Shown: positions 33,436-42,550 of the stretch, piece after piece
How positions within the stretch are numbered: position 1 is the stretch's first letter
How the letters are laid out: each line of letters opens with the position of its first letter
Assembly (NCBI GenBank): GCA_964546015.1
Contig: CAZJHO010000002.1
Span: 1 to 64,000, forward strand
Length of the DNA stretch: 64,000 nucleotides
Source: JAFGVL01 sp964546015
Lineage (GTDB): Bacteria > Bacteroidota > Bacteroidia > Bacteroidales > Paludibacteraceae
Reading direction: 5' to 3'
The notes under the pieces: generated by a model
What the model saw: only the letters and a program-made list of their open reading frames with translations
Database searches by the model: none
Told to the model about the DNA's origin: nothing
Position numbers and translations under genes: made by a program

Positions 33436-33550
33436 CCACGAAGAACGCAAAGAAAAAATTTCACAAAAGGCACAAAAATATTTCTTAGTGAACTTTACTC
33501 CTTGTCGTCGTGACCATTGGTTGTGAAAAACTTTATGTCCTTTGTACTAT
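33436..33550. repeat. inverted word repeat (ACCACGAAG / CACAAAG words)
   Basis: The left arm ACCACGAAGAACGCAAAG (33437-33454), then TTTCACAAAAGGCACAAA, is mirrored by GTTGTGAAAAACTTTATGTC and CTTTGTACT (33521-33549). It fills the space between two divergent genes. The same CACAAAG theme recurs at 35910-35940 and 39690-39772. Confidence 0.7.
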
Positions 33551-33562
33551 CGAACTTAAAAA

Positions 33563-34495
33563 ATGAATAAAATAAATAAAGAAAAGATTCTTATCCGTAC
33601 TTCGTGGATAAGTACCATAGGTAATGCTATTCTTTCAGCAACTAAGATAAGTATTGGTTTGTTTGCCGGCAGTTTGGCTGTGCTTGGTGATGGTATAGAT
33701 TCCGCTACCGATGTTATTATATCCATTGTAATGGTTTATACGGCAAGTATAATGAATCGTCCGCCCAATAAGAAATATGTGTACGGCTACGAAAAAGCCG
33801 AAGGTATCGCTACCAAAATCTTGTCGTTGATTATTTTTTATGCCGGTGTACAAATGCTTATATCATCGGTAAAAGCGATTATCTTTTCCGAAGCAAAAGG
33901 ATTACCCGGCATTATTGCTATATATGTTACTATTCTTTCCATTTTGGGTAAACTCGGCTTAGCGTGGTATCAGTATCGACAAGGCAAAAAAATAAACAGT
34001 TGCATGCTTATCGCTAATGCCGTAAACATGCGCAATGATGTACTGATTTCATCAGCAGTTTTGGTGGGTCTTTTCTTTACATTTATACTCAAACTTCCTA
34101 TCCTTGATGCCATTACCGGATTGGTGGTTAGTTTCTTTATTATTAAATCATCTGTTAGTATTTTTATGGACTCGAATGTGGAGTTGATGGACGGGATAAA
34201 AGACACATCAGTGTATAACCAACTTTTCGAAGCTGTCGACCGTGTACCGGGTGCATTTAATCCGCATCGTGTGCGATTTCGCCAAATAGGAGGGTTGTAC
34301 GAAATATCGCTTGATATTGAAGCCGATGAGAATATTACACTTAAAGAAGCACATAATATTGCCGAAGCGGTAGAAAACAGCATCCGTGGATCTATCGAAA
34401 ACATATACGATATAGTAGTACATGTTGAGCCGGTGGGTAGACATGAGTCGAACGAAAAATTTGGTGTGGATAGGAAGATGGTGGAAAAGAGTTGA
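33563..34495 (+). CDS. cation diffusion facilitator transporter
   Basis: A 310-residue CDF protein that exports zinc or iron against protons. Helix 2 carries the metal-site residues as GDGIDSATDVIISIVMVY (the Asp pair spaced DxxxD), and helix 5 has NAVNMRNDVLISSAVL, with Asn/Asp in place of the common HxxxD. The C-terminal cytoplasmic domain (about 210-300) shows the usual alpha-beta pattern ending HVEPVGRHE. The ligand change suggests selectivity other than zinc, possibly iron or manganese. Confidence 0.88.
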   Translation: MNKINKEKILIRTSWISTIGNAILSATKISIGLFAGSLAVLGDGIDSATDVIISIVMVYTASIMNRPPNKKYVYGYEKAEGIATKILSLIIFYAGVQMLISSVKAIIFSEAKGLPGIIAIYVTILSILGKLGLAWYQYRQGKKINSCMLIANAVNMRNDVLISSAVLVGLFFTFILKLPILDAITGLVVSFFIIKSSVSIFMDSNVELMDGIKDTSVYNQLFEAVDRVPGAFNPHRVRFRQIGGLYEISLDIEADENITLKEAHNIAEAVENSIRGSIENIYDIVVHVEPVGRHESNEKFGVDRKMVEKS

Positions 34496-34747
34496 AAACG
34501 AAGAATGTAAAATTGATACTGTTAGCATAGGTATTTGTCCCACCTTCTTTTCCATTTGGCGCGAGTCGATGTCCCGTCCCTTTTTTTATATTAATTGGTA
34601 TGCTTTACAAAATCCTGTCAGTAAGAGAAATGTAAAAAGAAAATTTTACACAAATACTGTTAGAACAAATAAGTTTATGAAGATTTTTTGTGTAAATCAG
34701 GTAATTTGTGTAATTTGCGATTCGGTAAATTTTTAAATAAAAACTAT

Positions 34748-35890
34748 ATGAATAATTTCTCATTCCAGAATCCTACTAGATTAGTTTTTGGGAAAGGACA
34801 AATAGCAAAACTTTCGACACTTATCCCCATGGATAAAAAAATAATGCTAACCTTTGGCGGTGGCAGTGTAAAGAAGAACAGTGTGTACGAACAAGTGATC
34901 GCTTCATTGAAAGGATACAATTATATCGAATTTTGGGGTATAGAACCCAATCCGACAGTAGAAACACTACGCAAAGCCATTGCTTTGGGTAAAGAAAAAG
35001 AGATAGATTTCTTGCTCGCTGTAGGTGGTGGTTCGGTGCTCGATGGTACTAAATTAATCGCTGCTGCTATCCCTTATACCGGCGATGCCTGGGAAATTGT
35101 CCTCAATGGACGCGCTACAGGCGGACTTCCTTTTGCGTCGGTAATGACACTGCCTGCAACAGGTTCGGAGATGAATAGCGGGGCGGTGATTTCGTGTGCC
35201 GAAACAAAGGAGAAATATCCTTTTTATGGAAATTACCCTCAGTTTTCAATTCTTGACCCTGAAACGACATATTCATTACCACCATACCAAGTAGCATGCG
35301 GTCTGTCTGATATTTATGTGCATGTATTGGAGCAATATATGACCACACCCGGACAATCGCGCATTATGGACCGTTGGGCGGAAGGCTTGTTGCTAACCGT
35401 GCTCGAAATTGCGCCACTCATCCTTGAAGATCAACATAATTATGATGTAATGGCAGATTTTATGTTGTCGGCGACCCTTGCGTTGAATGATTTTATTCGT
35501 ATGGGTGTTACACAAGATTGGGCTACGCACATGATTGGGCATGAGCTTACGGCTTTGCACGGAATTACTCATGGCGAATCATTAGCGATTGTGATAGGGG
35601 GCACTTGGCGGGTACTTAAGGAACAAAAGCGTGCAAAATTGCTTCAATATGCAGACAGAGTGCTTCACATTACCGCCGGAACTGATGATGAGAGGGTAGA
35701 AGAAGCTATTATGCGAACCGAAGCATTTTTCCGTTCGTTAGGTTTGGCTACGCGTTTATCGGAAAAAGGTATTGGTGAAGATAGTATCAATTTTATTGCC
35801 GATAAATTTAATAAACTTAATGTAAAGCTGGTAGAAAACCAGAATATTACGGGAGATGTTGTCAGACAAATACTGATAACGGTGAAGTAA
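34748..35890 (+). CDS. iron-containing alcohol dehydrogenase (YqhD/BDH-like)
   Basis: A group III alcohol dehydrogenase, 380 residues from ATG 34748. The N-terminus FQNPTRLVFGKGQIAKL is typical, AVGGGSVLDGTKLIAAA binds NAD(P), and metal ligands are in SDIYVHVLEQYM and HMIGHELTALHGITHGESL. It reduces aldehydes or oxidises alcohols such as butanol. The frame is open back to 34688 through a poor TTG start. It is monocistronic. The 250 nt before it hold an AT-rich stretch with duplicated GTAATTTGTGTAATTTGCG and no clear promoter box. Confidence 0.92.
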   Translation: MNNFSFQNPTRLVFGKGQIAKLSTLIPMDKKIMLTFGGGSVKKNSVYEQVIASLKGYNYIEFWGIEPNPTVETLRKAIALGKEKEIDFLLAVGGGSVLDGTKLIAAAIPYTGDAWEIVLNGRATGGLPFASVMTLPATGSEMNSGAVISCAETKEKYPFYGNYPQFSILDPETTYSLPPYQVACGLSDIYVHVLEQYMTTPGQSRIMDRWAEGLLLTVLEIAPLILEDQHNYDVMADFMLSATLALNDFIRMGVTQDWATHMIGHELTALHGITHGESLAIVIGGTWRVLKEQKRAKLLQYADRVLHITAGTDDERVEEAIMRTEAFFRSLGLATRLSEKGIGEDSINFIADKFNKLNVKLVENQNITGDVVRQILITVK

Positions 35891-35962
35891 AATAATAATA
35901 TTAATTTTTCACTGGGCTTTTGTGCCTTTGTGAAACGAAAACATCATATATAAATATAATAA

Positions 35963-38212
35963 ATGTCACATTTACCTCTTTTAGTTAAAGACCTGGCGCT
36001 CATATTAATATCGGCAGGAATTATTACACTTGTTTTTAAATGGCTGAAACAGCCTTTAGTATTGGGTTACATTGTAGCCGGAGTATTAGCCGGTCCATTT
36101 GTACATATTTTCCCTACAGTGGCAGACACCGATAGCATTAGTACATGGGCCGAAATTGGTGTTATATTTCTGCTTTTTGCATTAGGATTGGAGTTCAGTT
36201 TTAAAAAACTGATGAATGTTGGATCTACAGCTTTAATTACCGCTATAGTTGAGATTGTTGCAATGTTGATAATCGGTTATTTTATAGGTAGGATGTTAGG
36301 CTGGTCGTCCATGGATAGTATATTTCTGGGAGGGATGCTTTCGATGTCGTCCACTACTATTATTATAAAGGCTTTCAATGATTTAGGATTAAGGAATCAG
36401 AAGTTTACAGGAATTGTTTTCGGAACACTGGTGGTCGAAGATTTGGTTGCTATTATAATGATGGTAGTTTTATCGACCATGGCAGTTACCCGCGATTTTG
36501 CCGGAGAAGCATTGATTGGAAGCATAGTGAAAGTAGTATTTTTTCTTATTTTGTGGTTTTTAATCGGGATTTACTTGTTACCTGCGTTTATAAAGAAAAC
36601 CAGAAAATTGATGAATGATGAAACATTGTTGGTAATTTCGCTTGGGTTATGTCTGGGAATGGTAGTTTTGGCTACTGCAACCGGATTTTCGGCTGCTTTA
36701 GGGGCTTTTATTATGGGCTCTATTTTAGCTGAAACAATCGAGGCTGAACACATAGAACATCTTCTTAAACCGGTAAAAGATCTTTTTGGAGCTATCTTTT
36801 TCGTTTCGGTCGGCATGATGGTAAACCCTGCAACTTTAGTGGAGTATGCTTGGCCTGTTGTAATAATAACATTAGTAACTATTGTAGGGAAAGCCTTTTT
36901 TTCTTCATTAGGAGTATTAATTTCCGGACAAGCTCTTAACACATCCGTAAAATCGGGATTCAGCCTTGCTCAAATTGGGGAGTTTGCTTTTATTATTGCT
37001 TCATTGGGAGTAGCTTTAGGTGTAATGAATACTGTTATTTATCCCATTATTGTGACTGTTTCTGTTATAACTACTTTTACAACACCTTATTTCATTCGTT
37101 TGTCCGATCCTTTTTCTAAATGGTTGTGTAGGGTATTGCCCGAAAAAACCATTACCTTGCTAAACCGCAATGCTTGCGGCGTGAAGACCATTAATCATGA
37201 AAATGAATGGAAAAAATTAGTAAAAAACTTTACAGGTAAAATAATTATTTATGTTGTATTGTTATCTGCTATTATTTTATTATCGTTAAAATATTTTACG
37301 CCTTTTTTGACAAGCGAGATTCCCGGAATATGGGGAACGATTCTTTCGGCAATACTTACACTAGTTTGCATGTCTCCTTTCCTTATTGCATTAATTTCCA
37401 ACCGGACTAATTCTCCTGAATTGTTCATGAAATTGTGGAATGACAAAAAGCACAATCGGGGCAGATTAATATTTTTGGTTTTGTTTCGTGTATTTATTGC
37501 GATTTCAGGAGTTTCTTTTATTTTGATTCAACTCTTTGATTTTGAATATATTTTTGGTTTTATTATTGCTTTGGCAGTTTTGGCATTAATTTTTCTTTTC
37601 CTCAGAGATTTGAATCAATATGCCAAGTTGGAAAAAGGTTTTCTGATAGGTTTCAATCAACGCGAAGATGATGAGAAAAAACGACATCCTTTGAAAGCTA
37701 TATTTGAAAGTCAATTGAATAATAAAAACATCCATATGACTACGATGATTGTGCCGTCAGAATCACCTTGTGCCGGAAAAACTTTAGAAGAGCTGAATTT
37801 CAGGAACGAATATGGTGTCAATGTGGTTAAAATAACTCGTGGTAATTGTAATATCTATATACCGAAAAGCAAAGAATATATTTATCCGCAAGATAAAATT
37901 GCTGTAGTAGGTACTGATGAACAAATACAATTATTTGCAGAACGAATCGAAGCAGAAAAAAATTTCACCGAATCTCAACAGAAAGCAAATATTGAAATCA
38001 GTTTACAGTCATTTATTATCGACGAACATTTTCCTTACATGGGCTTAAGCATTGAGGAGTCTGAAATCGGAAAAAAACATAATTGTTTGATTATCAGTAT
38101 AGAGCGACAAAATGATTCTATCATGAATCCTCATCATTCCACTGTTTTTGAGCCTGGAGATTTAGTATGGATAGTAGGTGATAAAAAAGAATTGGAGATG
38201 ATGTGCAAATAA
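35963..38212 (+). CDS. CPA2-family cation:proton antiporter with TrkA-C regulatory domains
   Basis: A 749-residue Kef-like transporter. Residues about 5-385 form the Na/H-exchanger fold (LALGLEFSFKKLM, GGMLSMSSTTIIIKAF, VVEDLVAIIMMVV, GFSLAQIGEFAFIIASLG). Further membrane helices occur at about 425-555. Two soluble TrkA-C-like domains (about 590-670 and 675-748) close the protein, with repeated CAGKTLEELNFRNEYGVNVV and FPYMGLSIEESEIGK motifs. A TrkA-N (RCK) nucleotide domain appears to be missing. The gene is 13 nt upstream of a two-domain ABC ATPase gene. Confidence 0.87.
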   Translation: MSHLPLLVKDLALILISAGIITLVFKWLKQPLVLGYIVAGVLAGPFVHIFPTVADTDSISTWAEIGVIFLLFALGLEFSFKKLMNVGSTALITAIVEIVAMLIIGYFIGRMLGWSSMDSIFLGGMLSMSSTTIIIKAFNDLGLRNQKFTGIVFGTLVVEDLVAIIMMVVLSTMAVTRDFAGEALIGSIVKVVFFLILWFLIGIYLLPAFIKKTRKLMNDETLLVISLGLCLGMVVLATATGFSAALGAFIMGSILAETIEAEHIEHLLKPVKDLFGAIFFVSVGMMVNPATLVEYAWPVVIITLVTIVGKAFFSSLGVLISGQALNTSVKSGFSLAQIGEFAFIIASLGVALGVMNTVIYPIIVTVSVITTFTTPYFIRLSDPFSKWLCRVLPEKTITLLNRNACGVKTINHENEWKKLVKNFTGKIIIYVVLLSAIILLSLKYFTPFLTSEIPGIWGTILSAILTLVCMSPFLIALISNRTNSPELFMKLWNDKKHNRGRLIFLVLFRVFIAISGVSFILIQLFDFEYIFGFIIALAVLALIFLFLRDLNQYAKLEKGFLIGFNQREDDEKKRHPLKAIFESQLNNKNIHMTTMIVPSESPCAGKTLEELNFRNEYGVNVVKITRGNCNIYIPKSKEYIYPQDKIAVVGTDEQIQLFAERIEAEKNFTESQQKANIEISLQSFIIDEHFPYMGLSIEESEIGKKHNCLIISIERQNDSIMNPHHSTVFEPGDLVWIVGDKKELEMMCK

Positions 38213-38225
38213 GTTTTATAAATGA

Positions 38226-39680
38226 ATGAAGATAATAACAGCCCAAAATATTAACATAACTATTGAGGGAAAGAATATTTTAAAAAATAATTCATTCGAG
38301 ATAAATAAAGGTGAATTTATAGCTGTGATTGGAGCATCCGGATCGGGTAAAACGACTTTAGGGCGATTGATTGCCGGCGAAATTTCACCGGATGCCGGAC
38401 TGCTTCAACGAAAAAAAAATCTACAATATGTTTTTGTGCCCCAGCAGGATGATTTCTTTATCCAATCGGGCTTACGGCTTACTTATTATAGCCAGCGATA
38501 CGAATATTTCGAAGGAAATAGAATTCCGACTCTAGCTGATTTGTTGCAGATTGATATTAGGAATTGGAAAGGAAATGCCGTTTTATCCGAAATAATTTCA
38601 TTGCTTCATATCGAGCATTTATTAGATAGAGAAATACTTTTGTTAAGCAATGGTGAGCGCAAACGCGTACAAATAGCGCAAGCATGGCTTACGGATGCTG
38701 ATTTGTATATATTCGATCAGCCTTTTTTAGGATTGGATGTAGACTCTCAAAGTGTGCTTCAAAATCTTCTGCAAACATTAAAAGAACGAAGAAAAACCCT
38801 TGTGCTTATTACTAATCCGAAATGGATACCGACTTTTATCGATAAGGTGTGGGAATTGAAAAGCGGAGAGATCTCGGCTGTTTTTTCTTACTCAAAATGG
38901 AAAGAAAATACTGTTGCCGGAAAACAAGAAAAATCTTTCCAGATAGATGAATTGTATTTTCCTATAGAACAGAAGAATCCTCTTTTCGGCGATGTAGTGA
39001 AGATGACAAATGTATCGGTAAAAAGAGGAGAGAAAATTGTCTTGCAAAATATAAATTGGACGATACATGATGGCGAACGGTGGTTACTGTCCGGTCCGAA
39101 CGGGTCGGGAAAATCGACTTTATTGAGCCTTATTACAGGAGATAATCCTCAGGCTTACAGCAATGACATTATACTTTTTGGTAAAAAGCGTGGTAGCGGT
39201 GAGAGTATCTGGGATATTAAGCTGCGAATCGGTTTTGTATCGCCGGAGTTGCATTTGTATTTTTTGCGTCAAGCCAAATTGACGGGACTTAGCAACAGTT
39301 TTAAGTATAGTGTGAGATGCCTTGATGTGGTACTTTCAGGCTTTAACGACGAAGTGGGTTCGGCATCGCACGCAAGCACTTATCAATTGCAAACGGCTAA
39401 AGAGTGGCTTCATGCCTTAGGATTGAGTAAATTTCAAAATAAGCAGTTTGCTGATATTTCGTTGGGTGAACAGCGCATGTTACTCTTGATAAGAGCTTTA
39501 ATAAAAAATCCTCCGTTACTTATTCTTGATGAGCCTTGTCAAGGTATTGATCCGGAACATTCGCAACAATTTATTCGTTTGTTGGATATTATTTGTAAAA
39601 AACTCAACACTACGCTTATTTATGTAACTCATGCAGCAGATGAAGTGCCGGATTGTGTTACGCATCGATTTGATTTATAA
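38226..39680 (+). CDS. duplicated ABC ATPase (ModF-like)
   Basis: A soluble 484-residue protein with two ABC domains. Domain 1: Walker A GASGSGKTT, signature LSNGERKRVQIA, Walker B LYIFDQPFLGLD, where Gln replaces the catalytic Glu. Domain 2: GPNGSGKST, SLGEQRMLLLIRAL and LLILDEPCQGID, with Glu intact. This pairing, one degenerate and one active site, resembles ModF. No transmembrane partner is encoded nearby. It follows the antiporter gene by 13 nt, so both may be expressed together. The function of ModF-like proteins is poorly known. Confidence 0.85.
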   Translation: MKIITAQNINITIEGKNILKNNSFEINKGEFIAVIGASGSGKTTLGRLIAGEISPDAGLLQRKKNLQYVFVPQQDDFFIQSGLRLTYYSQRYEYFEGNRIPTLADLLQIDIRNWKGNAVLSEIISLLHIEHLLDREILLLSNGERKRVQIAQAWLTDADLYIFDQPFLGLDVDSQSVLQNLLQTLKERRKTLVLITNPKWIPTFIDKVWELKSGEISAVFSYSKWKENTVAGKQEKSFQIDELYFPIEQKNPLFGDVVKMTNVSVKRGEKIVLQNINWTIHDGERWLLSGPNGSGKSTLLSLITGDNPQAYSNDIILFGKKRGSGESIWDIKLRIGFVSPELHLYFLRQAKLTGLSNSFKYSVRCLDVVLSGFNDEVGSASHASTYQLQTAKEWLHALGLSKFQNKQFADISLGEQRMLLLIRALIKNPPLLILDEPCQGIDPEHSQQFIRLLDIICKKLNTTLIYVTHAADEVPDCVTHRFDL

Positions 39681-39689
39681 TAGCTTCCT

Positions 39690-39772
39690 GCTAAGCCACA
39701 AAGCACACAGATTCATTTGTCTAAAGTTTTTTTTTATTCTACTTTGTGTCTTTGCGTCTTGGTGGGAAAAGC
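39690..39772. repeat. inverted word repeat (CACAAAG words)
   Basis: AAGCCACAAAGCACACAG (39693-39710) is mirrored by ACTTTGTGTCTTTGCGTCTTGGTGG (39739-39763). It sits between the convergent ModF-like and LytTR genes and may also act in transcript ends. Confidence 0.7.
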
Positions 39773-40615
39773 TCATGAAAACTTCATAAACCAATAAGTA
39801 ATCTTTTCGCTGTATTTTCTAGAGATAGGAATATCGGGCACATCCTTAATGCCGAATTCAACATAAAGACCATCCTTTTGTCTGCGAATTACTTTTATCT
39901 GTTCAAAGTTGACAATATAAGAACGATGACAACGAAGCACACTTGTGTCTGCCATGCTTTCTTCTATGTTTTTCATGGAATTGCGCAGCATGAATTTGGT
40001 CGGTTTTTCTCTATTCAAATACCAAATGTTCACATAATTATCTGCCGATTCGATATACAATAAATTGTCCTTGCTTACCGACAGGCGCAAATCGTTTTTT
40101 TCATCATAAAAAGAATAGATATTTTGTTTGTTAGCAGGCTTTTCCGTAAGCGATTCTTGCATTTCAAGCAGCTCTTTTTTCTTTTCGGCATACGAAAACC
40201 ATAAATGTAATGCCGCATAAGGCAGCAATAAAACCAATGCAGTATTTATGCTCGATTCTTTAAATACTTCCATTAAATCGCGATTTGGATTCAGTATCAT
40301 GGTGTACAGTGTATAAAACGATGCCATAAAAAATACTTCCGCTACAATCCAAACACTATACGAAGCTTGTGAAATGCGATGTCTTTTCCCCCTGTAATAC
40401 ATAATTATCCGACTGATAACTACTACTAAAATTCCGGTTAAAATTATAAGGCTGGAAAAAAGGAAAAATTTGAAGTCTGATACATTGTACCAATTTTCTG
40501 AGCTGAAAGGTTTATAGATATTTATAAACACCAAAGCAAAAAGCGCCGTAAAAACAATAAGGCGCACAATGTTATCTCTGCGATAAATATAGGGTGGAAT
40601 TTTTTGTTGTAACAT
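39773..40615 (-). CDS. membrane-anchored LytTR transcription regulator
   Basis: A 280-residue protein. Four hydrophobic segments lie in the first 150 residues (about 18-35, 49-68, 85-105 and 118-138). There is no receiver domain. The C-terminal LytTR DNA-binding domain spans about 175-280, with LLYIESADNYVNIWYLN, MLRCHRSYIVNF-type and KDGLYVEFGIKDVPDIPISRKY motifs. It is therefore a one-component regulator with a membrane sensor. It is divergent from the DUF6051-like gene; phased repeats in the shared spacer may be its binding site. Confidence 0.85.
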   Translation of the reverse strand: MLQQKIPPYIYRRDNIVRLIVFTALFALVFINIYKPFSSENWYNVSDFKFFLFSSLIILTGILVVVISRIIMYYRGKRHRISQASYSVWIVAEVFFMASFYTLYTMILNPNRDLMEVFKESSINTALVLLLPYAALHLWFSYAEKKKELLEMQESLTEKPANKQNIYSFYDEKNDLRLSVSKDNLLYIESADNYVNIWYLNREKPTKFMLRNSMKNIEESMADTSVLRCHRSYIVNFEQIKVIRRQKDGLYVEFGIKDVPDIPISRKYSEKITYWFMKFS

Positions 40616-40700
40616 TTAAATATTGACTATTAATTTACCATTTAATTATTTTAAGCAGAACAAAAATATCTCTTTTTGTGATTCTATCCTAAAATATTTC

Positions 40701-40760
40701 GCCCCTTATTTCGAATTTTTGCCCCTGTATTTTGATTTTAGTCCCTATTGTTTGACAGTT
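40701..40760. promoter_or_regulatory. three 20-bp-phased direct repeats, candidate LytTR operator
   Basis: The copies are GCCCCTTATTTCGAATTTTT, GCCCCTGTATTTTGATTTTA and GTCCCTATTGTTTGACAGTT, end to end with exact 20-bp spacing. Each starts G(C/T)CCCT and contains a TTTGA- or TTCGA-like core. LytTR proteins typically bind two or more direct repeats spaced about two helical turns apart. The array ends 35 nt before a weak TTCTTTTG box (40795-40802) of the downstream gene, a position suited to an activator. Confidence 0.55.
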
Positions 40761-40825
40761 ACACCATTTTTTTTATTCGTTCAAACAGATATTGTTCTTT
40801 TGCACTTAGAAAAATCAAAAAAGCT

Positions 40826-41938
40826 ATGGATATTTTATTGCGAACACAACAATTGAGTAGTCTTTTCTCGGAAGAAAACAGAGTCGCTTTATCGGATTCC
40901 GATTTGGAGATTATTCCTTTCCGATTTACCAGTGTTGAGAATGAAGCTTTAGATTTTCACGATGAGATCTGTCAAATAACCGATGGTGCAATTCCTGAAA
41001 ATAATAGTTTCACATATTATATTTTTGCGCATAAAAATCAAAATCATAAGCGGAGCGAAGCTATTATTTTATTGCATGGATTGAATGAGCGTTCGTGGAA
41101 AAAATACCTCACTTGGGCAGAATTTTTGGCAGAGAAAACAGGTAAAGCGATTATTCTTTTTCCATTGGCTTTTCACATGAACCGTAGTTCGAGTCTGTGG
41201 ACTAATTTGCGTTCACTAATGCCTTTTGTGGATAAGCGCAAAAACGAACTTATGGAAATGGCAAATACAACGGTAGCTAATGTGGTGTTAAGTAATCGGT
41301 TGTCAAGCAATCCGATGCGGTTTTATACTTCGGGTCGAACTACGGCAAATAATATTTGCCAACTGGTTTCGGATATAAAGGATGGAAAACATCCGCTTTT
41401 TAGAGAAGACACTTCTATTCATTTTTTTGCATATTCTATTGGGGCATTGTTGGCTCAAGTGCTGTTGCTGGCTAATCCGCGCGATTTATTTTCCAATACC
41501 CGTTTGTTCATGTTTTGCGGCGGTTCTATTTTTAATAAAATGAACGGTAGCTCGCGCGACATCATTGACAGCGGTGCTAACAATAGCCTTCAATATTATT
41601 ATACAAATGATTTTTTAAGTAAAACCAAGCCGGAAGACAACCTGGAAAATGCATTTTCTTCAATGATAAAACCTGATTTTAGGAAAAATTACAGAGAAAG
41701 TTTTTTTCAAAAGGCTGCGAATCGTGTACGGGCTATTTCTTTAAAAAATGATGTGGTGATACCTACAGAGGGAATTAGTTCTGCTCTTGGAGGAATTTCA
41801 TCTAAGATTTTGGAAGAATTGGATTTTCCGTTCGAGTATTCGCATCAAAATCCGTTTCCTATGACAGGGAAAATGGATAAGGAATTGTTGAGCCGTTCGT
41901 TCGATTCGGTTTTTTCTCGGGCGGCAGCGTTTTTGTAA
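40826..41938 (+). CDS. DUF6051-like alpha/beta-hydrolase-fold protein
   Basis: From ATG 40826 the protein has 370 residues; the longer frame to 40748 overlaps the putative operator and promoter. The strand-turn AIILLHGLNERSW resembles an oxyanion-hole loop, and HFFAYSIGALLAQVLLL resembles the nucleophile elbow (AYSIG, Ser). The C-terminal HQNPFP could supply the His. No signal peptide. I place it in DUF6051 from memory, with moderate certainty. It is probably controlled by the divergent LytTR regulator. The substrate is unknown. Confidence 0.72.
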   Translation: MDILLRTQQLSSLFSEENRVALSDSDLEIIPFRFTSVENEALDFHDEICQITDGAIPENNSFTYYIFAHKNQNHKRSEAIILLHGLNERSWKKYLTWAEFLAEKTGKAIILFPLAFHMNRSSSLWTNLRSLMPFVDKRKNELMEMANTTVANVVLSNRLSSNPMRFYTSGRTTANNICQLVSDIKDGKHPLFREDTSIHFFAYSIGALLAQVLLLANPRDLFSNTRLFMFCGGSIFNKMNGSSRDIIDSGANNSLQYYYTNDFLSKTKPEDNLENAFSSMIKPDFRKNYRESFFQKAANRVRAISLKNDVVIPTEGISSALGGISSKILEELDFPFEYSHQNPFPMTGKMDKELLSRSFDSVFSRAAAFL

Positions 41939-41941
41939 ATA

Positions 41942-42415
41942 TCAATACCAAGCTATGGGTTTATAAATGCTTTTCTTTTTACTCCACTTATATTGATGTG
42001 TCCAATAACTTATTTTCATGCATAAAATACCGGCTCCGGCTCCGAATAGCACATCATTTACATAATGTTTATTGTTAGCAATGCGCAAAATCCCTACGCT
42101 GCTTGCCATTCCGTATGCTAAATAAGGAATCCACGGGAGTTCTTTTTTATATTCTTCTGTGAGAAAGGTGGCGGCAAGAAATGCTTGCATAGTGTGTCCG
42201 GATGGAAATGATCTGTGATTCGAACCATCGGGACGCTTTTCATTTATAGTAACTTTGAGTAATTGAGATGAGGCTAAAAATAGCAATTCGCTTTTGGCTA
42301 AAATAAAAGTTCTGTTGACAATATCTGTATTTGATTTGACCCCAAAGGCATCTAATCCATATGCAATTACGATAGGGGCAAACATTAAGTAATTATTGGA
42401 GGTAATATTGGGCAT
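41942..42415 (-). CDS. PAP2-family phosphatase, short N-terminus
   Basis: The phosphatase motifs are complete: KVTINEKRP, the FPSGHT loop and RIANNKHYVNDVLFG. At 157 residues it is shorter than secreted PAP2 enzymes, which usually carry a signal peptide and further helices. Upstream codons in frame read QSAYFLIIY and then stop at a TGA, so the 5' end may have been lost. The family dephosphorylates lipid phosphates such as undecaprenyl pyrophosphate. It ends 3 nt from the convergent DUF6051-like gene, with no terminator visible between them. Confidence 0.78.
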   Translation of the reverse strand: MPNITSNNYLMFAPIVIAYGLDAFGVKSNTDIVNRTFILAKSELLFLASSQLLKVTINEKRPDGSNHRSFPSGHTMQAFLAATFLTEEYKKELPWIPYLAYGMASSVGILRIANNKHYVNDVLFGAGAGILCMKISYWTHQYKWSKKKSIYKPIAWY

Positions 42416-42512
42416 ATAGATTATGAGAAAATATGCAGATTGTCAGTAGAAAGCTTTTTATTTTCATTTTACTTTATTGTTTAAAACAAAGGTATGAAAT
42501 TTTAAATAAAAA

Positions 42513-42542
42513 TACCCGCAATGTAATTTTACATTGCGGGTA
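42513..42542 (-). terminator. terminator of the surface-protein operon
   Basis: TACCCGCAATGTAA (42513-42526) pairs perfectly with TTACATTGCGGGTA (42529-42542), a 14-bp stem. On the minus strand it is followed by T-rich sequence, 8 nt after the stop at 42551. Confidence 0.92.
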
Positions 42543-42550
42543 CTTCAGAA

